A DNA stretch of 64,000 bases from Kappaphycus alvarezii (lineage: Eukaryota > Rhodophyta > Florideophyceae > Gigartinales > Solieriaceae): positions 212,345 to 276,344 of the forward strand of contig NADL03000113.1 of the NCBI GenBank assembly GCA_002205965.3, given 5' to 3'. The notes under the pieces were generated by a model. That model had not been told where the DNA came from. It did not search any database and saw only the letters and a list, made by a program, of their open reading frames with translations. This document shows positions 23,293-36,330 of the stretch, piece after piece. Both the position numbers and the translations under genes were made by a program. Position 1 is the first letter of the stretch. Every line of letters begins with the position of its first letter.

Positions 23293-24710
23293 ATGGAAAA
23301 ACACAAAGGAAAATGGGTTCTTGACCCATCAAGGAGAAGCATCCTCATAGAACTTTCGTCAGCCCTTTTTTGCATTGCCTTTAGTATTCTAGAGGCAGTT
23401 GCCGTTTTAATGAACAAGTGCTTCAGAACCCAACAAAGAAGCGCCACGTCCTGCACAGCATCGGCGAACGTACACAAATAGCACGCTCAAACAGTCTACA
23501 ACGCACAAACTCTGCAGATATCCTACGTGAATGGGTAAACCTATACAAGCGTCTTCAAAACGGTGCAAACATCGATCCAGTCTATGAGTACCCTTCATTC
23601 ACATCCTTGTTTGCTACCGTTGTCTTCTACACGGCATGGTTATCATACGGCAAGCAAATGGCAAGACTCGTACTCCGTGACAGGAATCCTACTCAGACAG
23701 CGAGCCGGGTAGTTGAATCTGTGAAAAGAATTCGAGCCAGGGCGAGGAAGTCTGTCAAATTTCGCTTCCAGTTCAAAGACTTGCTGCGCTTTCTCGACGA
23801 CATTGAAAAGAGTCGCGCTTGCTCCGTGACAGAATTTCTTAATGAAATATCTCTGGAGATACTCAACTTGGGCAACTCGGATTTCCTGAGACAGTTCCAT
23901 ACCCGCTTTCGATGCAAGATCGCTACAAGAAATGTTCATGAGACTGGCAATGCGGCGGCCGCTCTGTTTGTAAAGGAAGGCGCCAGTGTTGATGAGTTTT
24001 TCTCTGGCGGGTTGTGGATGGATGCGCAGAGAACACATCATGCCGCAATGCTAGTGCTGATGCATTTTGCTATGGGAACTTGTTCCATGAGCTCGACGAA
24101 TGAAATCAATGTCACTGAATATAGTGGTGTGGAACGCAGTCTTTTGTCGAGGAAAGATGGCGCGTTTCGGCGATTTCATTCGCTGTTTTGGTACGGAGAT
24201 ACATATCTTCAAAAGGACATGATCCTTGTGGATGTAACCCTCAACGACTGCAATGAGCTTGTGGAACTATCTTGGCCATGGGAAGTATTGGACCGCGCCG
24301 TTTGGGCACTAGAGTATGGGCGGAAACATGTGCGACGGGAGCTCTACTTGGAGCTGGAAGAATTAGACGGAGGACGGGATATAGACTTAAGGGATTACGA
24401 TGCTCGCCAGCTACTGATATTCTCTTTAGCAGGAGTAGTAAGATTTGACAGTGGTGTCGACAGTCTGTTTGATGTTACTGGCAGCGACAACGCCAAGATT
24501 GTGATCCATGGGAAGCTTCCTATGCCCTGTGTACAGGATCTCGTCGTTCTGGGTGTCGTCAAGAAGAACCGGTATGGAAGTTATTGGGTCAACAATTTGC
24601 CCGGGACAAGAGAGACATTTACTCTGGATGAATGCGAGGGCAAATTGCAGATAGCTAAATTCCCCTACTCAAAAACGTTTTGTGCAGATCCAAGTCAGCT
24701 TATACTGTAA
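23293..24710 (+). CDS. Unknown ~470-residue protein with N-terminal membrane segments
   Basis: Best preserved copy of a two-copy gene. It starts MEKHKGKWVLDPSRRS, followed by a hydrophobic helix (ILIELSSALFCIAFSILE). A second hydrophobic stretch is SLFATVVFYTAWL about 90 residues in. The remaining ~370 residues are mixed and soluble-looking, with Trp-rich spots such as SLFWYGDTYLQKD and ELSWPWEVLDRAVWALEYG, and it ends SQLIL. I recognise no family. The first ~45 codons are in one frame and the rest is read one base back, with the switch near 23412-23420. The partner at 37.8 kb has the same offset at the same place, so this is either an inherited lesion, a tiny unrecognised intron, or frameshifting. 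A CT-rich tract precedes the gene, and GTAC palindromes lie on both sides (22749-22830 and 24796-24809). Confidence 0.6.
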
Positions 24711-27599
24711 GCATTATTCTGTAAATTACCTTTGCATACTGTAAGATCAGTACTCTACAATTGTCCCAGTTCCCGCTGTAGCATTGTCACAACCTGTACT
24801 GTACAGTACTGTTCTGTTACTGTAGTATAGTACCACTTTCGTACCCAAGCTGCCTCACGGACCAAACATGGCTTGCCTCACATTCCGTCGGGGTTACCAA
24901 CGCTTCTCTGCCATTCCTCCTCTATATGACAATGCTTCTATATGACAATGCTGCCAGCATTATCGATGCAGCCCGCCTAAGCCCCCACTACCTGGTTCTT
25001 AGTGCCTCGCAGCGCCCAACTGCTCTGACACCCATGCCACCTAATCCACGGGTCCCTCCCCACTGCAGCCAAACTTCTCATTCGACGCCCCGGCCACTGA
25101 TCGCCCCCTGAGCTTGGCCCTAAACTAATTTATTTGACTTAGCGGCACGCTACAATTCTTTATGGTAGTTCTTTTAATGGTTTCACTGTATCAGTACCTA
25201 TTCTATAGTTTCTACGTGAGTTTTAAGTGAGTGAGCTAGAAGCTAGTACATGTACTAAGCTGAAGCTACAGTACTGGATGTAAAAGAGGGCGCGTCTTCT
25301 GGATTCTTGGGGGAATATAGCCACAATCCATTGACCCTTTGCCCCAAACGTTATGAAACAAACTGACATATTCACTATTACTCCTTTAGCAGGGCCCGGG
25401 CTGCCTCCCTCTGTGTTTCAGTAAAGCTTATCTATCTCATTTGTTATCGCCCTCTGAGATTTGACCTCCGAGCCTGCTGTAAGACTCATTCCTGGATTCT
25501 GAGTGCATGCAGACCCTCCCTTATGAGCTGTTGTTAGCAGGGAGACTTAAACACTGTACGCATTCTTGCTGGAAAGGGCAGTTTGGTAGTTTGAAATGCT
25601 ATTTCTGCTTGTTCTTTTTTTAGTTTGGTTCAAGACGGCAAGAAAATTTGTATGCAAATATGTACCTTACTAAAGCTCTACAAAACCTTGACTGGCTAGC
25701 TCCCCTAACGGAATTTATAGTTCATCCTATCTTAAAACAGCCCCTTAATATTTAAGGAGGTGTAAATATAATAGCACCATAGAAAAATTGCAAAATTGCG
25801 TAGGGTAAAATAATACTACCAACAAAATAGATATTATGTAAGTTACAAATAAGATATTTACAACTTTTAAGTAAACGTAACTCAGGGATGCAGTTTGAGA
25901 TTTTTGTTAAGGTTTCCGAAGGTTTGTTTGCAATACGAACGAGGTATGCGTTACATATTTACTCTCTAAAGCATGTTTTCCGAAAGATTTGGATATAGAT
26001 CATTATTCGCTTCCCTCTGGTGATGGATTATTTTTAATGACATCAAAGACGGGCTTAGAATTGGTAATCATTTGAACGAGTTTTTGAGGGTACATTGATC
26101 ACTTAAATTTTTTCAGTGAGTAGGCGAAGTCAAATGCATCAGCAAATGTACATAAATCACCATAAAGAATATAACAGCCTACCTAACTTCTTTTGCGCCT
26201 TCAATTACAGTGACAAAACAATTCTATTTTTTGCCACAAGAAAAATGATGTAATGAAGTTTTGATATTACATCTGCGTTGTTTAGAAGGAAAGCTCTATT
26301 TTAACTAAAGAAGGGTGAAAGACTCCATTGTGGGGTAGCAAAGATGAACTTGAAGTAGGTGATGGAATTTGCGATGATTTTGCTGACTGACTTAAGGTTA
26401 TCGATGCTGGATTGTTTTCCAGTGACTGTGACAGCCAATTAAATTGCCCATGAAAACTAAATACAAGTTTGGAGAGACCATGAGAGAGAATGAAGAAGAT
26501 ATTGAAAGGCTTCGAAGGCATAGTGTATTATTATTTTTCTGATAATTGGTAGAGCTGATGAAATGTTTACTCCGACAATTTTGGTTTTTGTCGAGTTCTA
26601 ACTTTCTGGATTTGAATCAATGAAGGTTCTTCTTAGTTGATGCATTGCCGCAACTGAAGAAATTGTCAACATATGCCCCGATTGAGCCAGGTAGCCAATT
26701 TGGATTTTATTTGAAATAAAAAATATCAAAAATTTTCTGTTTCATTCCTATTTAATGAGTGAGATGACCACAAATAGTACGATGAGAGTAGTTTGCAGAA
26801 TTTTGGAAAACAATTAGTCGTTTGAGCAGTTCCAAGAGTTCTATTGACGAGAGTTTTATCCATTTGCAGATCGTTATCCAAACACTGCGCGTAAATTGAT
26901 CTACGAATTGAAAAAAGACTTGTCGAAAATCATGAATTCACTGGGAGAAGTCGTAAGTGACTGTTTATGAAGTGAAGTTATGATTAATGACTTATAAATA
27001 GTGAAGTAGTCGTGTACAAGGTAGTTTTTTCTTTTCAGAAGTGATTTTACACTAAATTTGGTTCCAAAAATGTTGCTGAATCCGTTTTTACGTCCTTAAT
27101 GAAAACGACTAAGCGCATGTTTATTGTGTTGATACTATCGGATATTTCACTTTTCAGTACAACTTTCGAAGTACTTAACTCAATAAATAATCATATTTTT
27201 TACGTTTTAATTCGATAAATTAATGTGATTAACAGCATAGGTCGGAAGAGTGAAGTATTTTGGTGATAAATGAATCGGTATTCAAACAATGACTCGGTCT
27301 TATTCAGTTTTGCTGTAATTTGGTTACAGATTGAAAGTATAATGTATGAATACTTGTCTTAGAGATCAGTAAGGTAACGATTGTAAGATAGCAGTGCTGA
27401 GTTTGATTTTTGAGCGATGTACCAATTCAATCCAAAAAAAGCTTGCTTGGATTCAACACGAGCGATCTTGAAGGGACTTGTCCACATAGCTTGTTCATTT
27501 TCTCTATATACGAAAAAATATTGTCAAAATATGAAGTGATACTTCTTAGTGGCTTGGAAGTTAGGTTGAAGAACCATTTCGGTCCGTAGTTTGCACGTT
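24711..27599. other. Mostly AT-rich, no gene identified
   Basis: A perfect 14-bp palindrome GTACTGTACAGTAC lies at 24796-24809. A GC-richer section to about 25120 has no coherent frame. From 25600 the DNA is AT-rich. The last part may hold the eroded 3' half of the element whose integrase is at 27.6-28.2 kb, but I cannot read it. Confidence 0.4.
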
Positions 27600-28200
27600 A
27601 ATGTTACTATTTCGGAAGTAGCTCCTACAAGAGCCCTAATTCTACATGCTTCTCTTGCTAACGATGTGATGACGGCAGAAAACCTTGGAATCGTACTGTA
27701 AATAATTGATGCTATAATTTGCTGTTCAACGCTTGTATAACAAATTGCAGGGAGAGTGTGAATTATTTGTCAGGATGCTCGAGGCCCAATACTCGAATTA
27801 TACGGCACAGTGACTCGAAGTATCAATTTAAAAATCCAAGGGAGTTTCAAGATTCGAATCCAGGTAATTATAGTTTTTATATAGACCATATTTCATGTGA
27901 CTCGTAAATGATGGGAGGGAAAGACAGATCTTTGATCAACTTTGAATTTATCAGGGAAAATGTATACAGTGCCTCAGAATTTCATGAAAGCACGCCAAAT
28001 TTCATTGACTTACTTGCCCGCTAAGATTTTAGTGGCACTGGAGTGATTTTGGCAGTCGAAAACGTGAAGGATAGCGCGCTTTTTTTCAATCAGGACGTCC
28101 TGAGCAAGTTAGTTGTTAGTTACTATACGGTCAGGGAGAGTTATTTTGAATGATAGCGGTTTTTATAAAAAATCTAAATATGTATCGCAGGATTTTTGAG
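27600..28200 (-). pseudogene. Eroded retrotransposon integrase
   Basis: On the minus strand a nearly continuous frame reads EKKRAILHVFDCQNHSSATK, then VNEIWRAFMKF, then PDKFKVDQRSVFPSHHLR. This fits an integrase core ('AVLHVVD..T..SA...L', 'W..F', 'P+.+..DQGS.F') with two Asp positions kept. Further on, IPRFSAVITSLAREACRIRA fits the segment after the core in fungal elements. Several stops interrupt it. Composition is AT-rich, with Asp-Gln-Gly mutated to Asp-Gln-Arg. The superfamily (copia-like or gypsy-like) is not decidable from this piece. Confidence 0.45.
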
Positions 28201-31200
28201 ATGGTTTTGAGGATCTTTGTTGTACCTTTGGGCGTTTAGTTTGGATGAGCCCTTTTGTTGATTTCGTGTAGGTTCTTCGCCGAAAATTGGAAGAAGTGAT
28301 AGTTCATTTGTCTTTATTCTCATTTTATGATATAATTGTCGTTAGAATTTCATACGATGTAGAAGAAACTGATTTTTTTGGAATGAAAATTATGCAGCCG
28401 AATAATTTTCTGACTAATACATTTTTGGAGTTTTGTGCGACTAATATTTCTTTGTCAGATACCTCCAGTCCGAGGAGTATTCGAGTCTTTACTTTGATGA
28501 ATTCCAGTAATATGAAGATAAATCCATCACCAAGGGTCGATATTTGGAATGAAATTATTGCGAAGCTCGGGTAGCACATGTCACGGAAACGGAAGTATTT
28601 TTGTTATATTTGCGGCGAAAGGCTGATGAGTTTGACCTTAACAACTTTGCAGTAAGATTTTGCTTGGATACGGCGGAAGACAGATCTTTTGGCTCCAATC
28701 TCCGCATGACTGCCTTTACATTGTATCCATATGGGAACTTTGGTATCTGTAATGTTTTTGAAGAGTACGTCGACAGTCTATTAGAGACAAATGGGCAATT
28801 GTTCGTATTTTTTGACTAAAGGATATCTCTCCGACCTTTTCCCTGGCCGATAAAACGGTTCCAATGGAGCAAGGCTGGGATCGAGTAACCCTATCTAAAA
28901 AGATTATCGAACACTTGAAAGAAACCTTTTGACTGTAACAGAGTGATTGCTTAAGAATTGCTGAAAGGAATCGTGAATATCGACTTGTGATTCTTGATTG
29001 AAGTTGATAGTCTGTTGGAAGAATTCATTGTAGTCGTTAGTTGAAGGTACTGTTTCAATGAGCTTCTCAAAAATTGTTACAGCCTGGCTACCTAAGGTCT
29101 GAAATTTTTCCTGTTCTAAGAGCTAAGATTCAATTACTTGGATTACTTTGAACAGAACCTACTAAAGGGATTTTATTCGTAATCTAATTTATTTCGAAAT
29201 GAGAAATCATAGACTCTACTGTATTTTTCGGTTTTCTTTCATGTAAATTGTCGAGGATACGATCAGATTTGTTGCATTCAAAAGAGATACGGTAATTTCT
29301 TCATCTTTGAAGGCCAATATGGCTTGAGTGTAGTTGATGTGATATTTATAGCGTTCATGAACTGCTTGACATAAGTAGTGCTTTAGTCAGACTGAGTTTT
29401 ACAATGGTCAGTATAGATGGGGTGATATAACTGGGAAAGTATGGTTTCTTCCGTCGTCTGAATAGCTCAATTTAGCTGCATGTAGATTTATTTTTACGCC
29501 ATAGCCGTGAAAGTTGTCCCTGAAATAGTTTCACGTGAACAGTCGCAGCTCCTGACTGTGTCCCGCAAGTAGTGGACCTTATATCTTCAAAGCGGCTGTG
29601 AGGAGGGGTTTTGTGTCAGCATTTTATGATCAGGATATGGAATTTTTGCAATTCTATGCTGTGAAAGAGTCCTTTCGAGATAGAATTACGAAAACGAAAA
29701 TTAATAGAAAGCAGTATAAAATAAACTGGGCTGTGATATTGTTACAGTCCATAATTAGGGCAGCTTTTCCATAGTTTCAGATCTACCCTTGAATATTCGT
29801 CTGGTAGTATATTGGCGTTTTCAGTAAATAATCGATACATTGTTTCCATTCATTGTTCCTCGATTATAGTTGAAACAGTGACAGGCATAGATTTACTTCT
29901 GAACTAATGGTTGATGGATTTCATGCATGGTTCCATACAATTTCTTCGGCGGAAATGGCTTATGGGATTTTGAAGATTTCACTTTCAGACAGTCCGTGTG
30001 GTGTGGTGCAATAGAAATTTACATCGATGTTTTGTGCAAGAGATCAAGTTGTTTAAAACTTCTTCATTGAGAAGTACATTGATCTATATGCTAACAATAG
30101 AGCAAATTTTCTCAGTATTATTGTGTAAAAAACGTCAAAGATCAGTCTTTGTTTGTTTTTTGCGATCTTAATGAGATAACTCTCATTGAAGACTAGAAAG
30201 AAGCGAAATATACCTGGGTTTCGAACAAGTTATTTCGAAAACATTAGCCGGTATTGTAAATAACTCGCTGGTGTTAGACAAAGGTCCCCATTTAAATATT
30301 TATTTTTGTTTTTATATCTGAGGAGTGAGTAAAAGTATTACCCTGCTTTTTCGTAGTTAGAAGGATATTATGATCGATAGCGGGTCATTGGTTATCGTGG
30401 TGTGATTTTAGGGCCAAAAATACTATATATTCAAGGAAATTAAAAATTATCTACAGGGATTATGAATGTGGTTGCAAGGGATTAGCGCAAGCAAAGGGTA
30501 AAGGAGGGCATGGGAAAATACGGGTATTTCATATACTAAAAGCTTCCTGATACAAAGTTAACATTAATGGTAGTGTATATGTGCATAAAAAGTTTTAAAA
30601 GAAGTCAATGGCAATCCAATATACAGCAAGTAGAAGGTAGGCCAGGAATTAAGCAAGCTAGGGGAAATAATTTGGAACCAATAGAATATTTTAAGATCGG
30701 GAATTCAATTAGGTAGAGTTCACTGGTGGTGAGGATGTCACCAGCAAAGAGAAGCTTCGTATGGTGGACGGTAGGCAAGATATCACATATAAATTGGTAG
30801 TAAATGGCGGTTGTGACAGATTTTTTTGGAACAGTGCAATTATCCAAAGCAGTGGATGGTTAATTTGAATGCAGATTATTCATCATGAGTATGTCGGTGG
30901 TATGGAACCGCTTTTTAAAGAAAAAGATGGGGAATATAAGGGTAAAGTACTGGTAGGGAATTGAGATAGATTTCAAGGGGCGTAATTGTGGAAGGTTTGG
31001 TTGTGCTTCGGCGCTTTCATGCTGAAACGGAACTCATCAGAAAAAGAGACACCTAAGATATTCTGAAATGAATTTGAATTTCGGATCGAAAAATAACTTC
31101 TCAATAACTAGTAAAAGCTTTCTATCATGGAACAAAAGAAAGAACCCTGCCGAATATTCGATAGTTATTGGTGGTAATAATATACCTAAAGTAGAGAGCA

Positions 31201-34039
31201 GGAACTCTTCTATTGGTCTCGAGGTCTTGAGAAAGTTACAGTTGAGGTCAAATACGATTTATCTCGTCATAATTTCTGAATGCGTGGACAATGCAGATAC
31301 CAAACACAATCTCGAACTATTACAAATATGCAAGCAATCATATATGGAGCCCGAGAAATGGAATAACTAAAGCTGGAGGTACTACGCGAGCAAATAATGT
31401 GAGAATTTTGCCATTTATATTGTATTGCCGGCATCTTACACAAAACGACTCTGCTTTTCCATACACATTTTCGTCCATGTTGCGGCATGGAGATTATTAC
31501 AAGTGGAAAGAAAGCTCCAAACCATTTTACGTTAGTTCAATTGCGTCAACAGATTCAACTGATGCCTAAGATATGGCAAAAATTTCAAGTGAAAACTTCT
31601 TTGTTCTCTTTTGGTGTGCGGTTGACACTGGTAACCTCTTCAACATTACGAATAGCAGTGTTACTGAATCGAGGAGGTATATATCGGTACTCCATGAACC
31701 GTAACTCTTAGAGAAGGTATTGACGACCTGTGAAAAAGGATAGTTGAAGGGAAGCCAATTTTGTCGATGCATTCTTGTCACAGTAGGAGGAAGGGTATTG
31801 GTTGCTGGGGGACGGACTTTTGTCGTAAAGTTGATGATAGTTTTCCGGATCGGGGGAGAGGAGTTTATATGTTCAGGTGAAATATTATGATTCATATCAC
31901 GGGTGGTAGCGTTGATGTCGTAAGAGTTGAACTCTTGGTATTTTGATTTGCTTTAACATAAATTTGGAATGACCACTTGCGCAACATCTGGTTCTTGAAG
32001 ATTACAGTTTATTCTTGAAAGGAAAGCGAGGTTGAGGTTACGGATAAGAATATCAAAGTGATAGAATCGGAAGAGAGGCAGGGGTAGAAATGAAGGTCTT
32101 TTATCCAATTATCATTGCGTTCACTCATTAAAAATTGTCCTGAATTTCTATTTGTGCAATCTGTGCAATCTGTGCAACATAAATTCAATAAAAGTTTAAG
32201 ATTTAACATCAAAAACTTCTTGTGTGGAAATTTTAGAAAAAAATCTCAAAGGAAATTTAAAAATCAATTTCTGTCAGTAACGGTGCGCAAAAATGTCATA
32301 TCTGAGATCTGTTCATGTGAATCCCATTCTTATTGTCTAACAGAATTGATAGCAGCGGCGCACCATATTTTTTGAAAATTTTCTTGTAAGGCATGCATGA
32401 TGGATTTGTCATTCTCCTTGTGGCTCATTCCGAAAATATTTTCATCTCCACTGTGTTCTGCACCTGTGAAATTCCCCTTCCTTTTAAAGTTCTACCCAAT
32501 TTAAGCACTTTATAACACGTCTGGTAGAGTTTACTTTTTATTTGCATACTGAAGCTTAATAAATATTCCAGCTAATGCTCAATAGTTGAACCAGAACCCA
32601 TTAATACTTTTATCATTGCGCAGCTTGGCCATTATTAGCAAAAAATCAGTGTCATTTTCTTCCATAGTGCATGTCTTCTCTGTTTCCACCAAATTATGTT
32701 TTCGTCAAATCGATGTCATCAAGAATTTTCGTCCCCAAAGTCACCATTTTGTTATAACTCTTGGATATGAATGAATTTTCAGTCGTAGAATTTGAAACCC
32801 AAAATGGCTTGATTTTCTGAGTGTGTCATGAAAGCATCAGAGCTCCAGATTAGTTATCGTAGTTTAAATTTTATCGAGATTGATACCAGCCTAATTACCT
32901 CTCGATTTTCAGCCCTTTGCAGTATAGCAATAAAATAAGCCCCACTTTCACCCGCCCGGTTCTAATCAAGCGTGGAACCGAAAACTTCAATCTGATACTA
33001 AAAATCATTAGCTACTGGATTCAACACGTTTGAGATATCTAGAAGTTTCTTTTAGAAAGTTCCAATTTAAAGATATATTTTGATGACATTAATTCTACTT
33101 AGAGATAAATTTTGGCAATAATAAATCTATTTCGAGGATGCTTTACGGCGACGCTTTTTCGGCGGCTTATGAAACAAAAAAATCGGGCTTTTTAGTGCAA
33201 AACTAACATAAAAAGAATAGTGCTAAGCCTGTTCGCTAGAGATGAAACATTATTACGCGTAAAATAAGGGACTTATATAAGTATTTAATCGATGTACACT
33301 TTAAAAAGTTGAAAAGAGTGCTAGGATTTGCAAGAAGCTGGTTTAACTCGAGTTAATTTTGATCGTACTCATTTAATTAAAAAATTTTAAGCTACATGCA
33401 GGACCATTGATGACTTTTTAACCCAAGATAAGGCTTCATATTATTGCAGATAAAAATAAAGCTTTTCGTCGAAGCAATAGTACCCCATCTCAGGATATCC
33501 TCCTCCTTCGAAAATTGACCTTATTATGAATATTTTTTCTTTCAATAATCATTCTGGGTTGGATTTTACGGGAAAAAATTTTGCATTGGATGCTTCGTAT
33601 AATAAAAAACTGCGGAGCTAAATATGTCAATTCAAGATAGAGCTGCTACATTTCTTCCCTCAGCTTAAAATAAGACAATATTTTTTTAACAAATGCGCGT
33701 AAAAGTAGTATATTTGGACAGTATTCGAGTTTAGAGTAATATGATCCCTGCAAAAAATAAATGACTTAAAATTTGAACACCACTACGATCCTCCATATGA
33801 ATTTATACTCTTTATTCACCGATTCAGGGCCCCTATATCCATGATAGAGCTTCCTAAAAAGTTTTCATTTTATCAAAAAGGAATAAAGATCTCTATTGAC
33901 ACAATGTTTTGATTTGCGAGTTAAAGCTTCCGTAAGTTCTTTAGGCCTAAGAATCATTCAGATGTTAAATAGTATACATTTAAAGCGCAAGTATCAGGAT
34001 CCATGACATTAGTGAGAATCCGGAGGGAGGCCGAAAAAG
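28201..34039. other. AT-rich, probably decayed retroelement 5' half, then no gene
   Basis: Minus-strand frames at about 28.6-28.85 kb and 28.93-29.12 kb look coding (GYNVKAVMRRLEPKDLSSAV; LGSQAVTIFEKLIETVPSTN), fitting gag-like material upstream of the integrase, but I cannot assign them. From ~29.5 to 34.0 kb I see no recognisable gene. GTGCAATCT is tandemly repeated near 32153-32178. Confidence 0.35.
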
Positions 34040-34145
34040 TCAAAAACATATTGAAGAAGCATGTGAGGCGTTTAGCGTAGCTGCAAACACGATTAGGTCA
34101 TGAGAACGAAAATGGAGAGATAATCACCCCAAAAGATGGATTAAA
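34040..34145 (+). pseudogene. Possible transposase helix-turn-helix remnant
   Basis: A plus-strand frame reads IEEACEAFSVAANTIRS, stop, ERKWRDNHPKRWIKN. It resembles the DNA-binding N-terminus of Tc1/pogo-type transposases (A...F.VS..TI..W..+W). It lies 1.7 kb upstream of the mariner-like catalytic relic on the same strand, so they could be one element. This is weak evidence from a short stretch. Confidence 0.2.
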
Positions 34146-35839
34146 AACTGAGTTAAATATGAAGCTACCTTACGATGATGCATCTTAGTGATGAATTTCC
34201 TCAATAATTTCCGCTTCGTGTTTCCTTGTTTCTTTTCTGTTTTCATTCATCATTGATTTTCCAAGCAGGATTGCTTCAGAGCTTCTATGATATTTTCAGA
34301 GGGTTTTCGTTGTTCCAATAGCAAAGATTGGGAGGCACAGATATAGTGCACAAATTATAATTCCAATATAAAATATCCTGGTATTCGCTGTTTTAAGATA
34401 TGGAAATGACCACATCTAGCTAGGAAAGTTGTAGCAGTTGTGACAAAATTGACCTTATTGGGGTTTTTCATATCCAAAAACTCAGCCATCAGACATTTAG
34501 GTTCCTCCTATCTTGAAAAATAAAATTTTGATTTGTAAACTAAAGCAATACCATAGAGCTTTCGATCAAAATAAAAACGATTTGTGTAATCAAAAAGAAA
34601 AATTTATTCCATCAATTCAGATTCCTAGAGGATTTACTTTCCCAAAACTCTGAAGAAACGCTGCCTACAATTGAAAAAATTCAGTGCGGGGGAGATGAAA
34701 TCTAATTTTTAACCCGAAATATGAGTATTTATTTTTTCAAGTTTACATGCTTACCACTTCGAGTAATAAAACAATTGTTAAGTAAATACATTGTGCTCAG
34801 AACTGAAAAGTACATGGAAAAATATATTTCCAACTAGAAATGTAAGTAACAACAACAGTTTCCTTATGTTTCAGTTTTTCCTTGGGTTATTTTTCAATTG
34901 ATCTGGACCCCAAGTACCCTGAACTCTGAGTTTAAATTGAGAACTACCTTCAGCGAACCGTCTGAAAAAAAATAAAATTATTTTCCGACAAAAATAGTTC
35001 AATATTGGGCCTAGTAGATTATACTGTATTTAAGGTATAAATTAGAAATGATTTCAAAGTTTCACTTCTCAATTCAAGCAAAGTTTTTTCTTAACAATAT
35101 GGAGGTAAAGAACATGTGATTAGAGAGAAATCATAAGATTTGGCGATTTCGTGTACGAAATCACTCTGTTTTTATAATTTTACAGTTTATACTTCTGGTC
35201 AGAGTATAGCATACAAGTCACAAGTAACCAGCTAAAATGATTGCGTTTCCGAAAAATCTAATAATAATTACTTCTATTAATTTACAGTAAGTCGTTTGCA
35301 TACAGACTTTCCTGCTTCATTTTTTTGGTCCAGATAGACTGAACAAACGATTCTTTGATATTTGATCCAATGAGCAAAGAAGTACATTTGTAATCAATTC
35401 TGTGATTCTCTTCCAAGTTTCCATTCCGTATACATTTTAACCGTCTATCTTAATTACTAAAGTAGTAAGTTCAGCCCACAAAGGGAAAATGTTGATATAT
35501 CTTTTTGAGAATCGTCATGTATTCTAATTAATGCGTAAGTAGATATAAAAAATTTCAAGATAACAAAAATTTTGTCTAACAAACAATCTTTTCAATACAT
35601 ATGTACTACATTATATTGATCTTCATGGGCCTTTATATTCGTTAATCTTCTATTATATTCAAGAATCCATTAAATTCTTCTGTTTTAACTTCTATTATGC
35701 TTAAAAATCCATTCAGACAATGGAAATTATAGAAAATGGCGATGCAAAGTAAGTAAAGTTAATGCATTATTTTATAACTATCGATTAAATCAACTAGGTG
35801 TACATATAGAGGCGTGATACTGAGCTTTTAACACGTCGC

Positions 35840-36330
35840 CAATAGAGTGGGCTGGTAATATGGTCTGCGGGACCTTTTTTCTAGTGATTTTATCTGGAAT
35901 TTGTATGTTTTAATGAGACGACAGACTTCAGACAGTTATGTCAGGGTAATGGAGGAGGCATTGCTACCGAAGGCGGACGATTTCATGCCAACTACGTGGA
36001 TTTCTCAGCAAGAAATTGCTCCGATTCATGTGAGAAGAAATCGATGAATTGGTTTTCGGGCGAAGGAATAAATTTATTGAAGCGATCAGCGCGCAAGCCT
36101 GATTTTTAACCCAATCGAAAACCTTTGTAGAGTGCAAGCGATAAATATTTATGTCAATAAGCGGCATTTTTTTCTATTTCTGATCTCCTGGACTGTTTTT
36201 GAGTAATTGGAAGGAACTAACGCTATCTCTTCGGCATAACTCAGTGGTCTATACAAAGGGAGGCTATTGAGGTTATCGATAATCGGGGAGGCCATATCCA
36301 CTATTATTTTGGCCTTTCATGTGTTTTAAT
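35840..36330 (+). pseudogene. Tc1/mariner transposase catalytic-domain relic
   Basis: The plus strand reads TSDSYVRVMEEALLPKADDF then MPTTWISQQEIAPIHVRRN, with the second catalytic region (usually QQDNAPIH) mutated to QQEIAPIH. Then comes RASLIFNPIENLCRVQAINIY, matching 'SPDLNPIENLWG.L...VY'. A frameshift leads to FSDLLDCF...SNWKEL and a final segment resembling 'SM..R...VI...GG...Y'. Five or more lesions are present. Terminal inverted repeats were not found by eye in the AT-rich surroundings. Confidence 0.6.

Noticed and set aside
27835..27865. tRNA B-box-like GATTCGAATCC
   Set aside because: No A box, acceptor stem or cloverleaf can be built around it; it lies inside the integrase relic.
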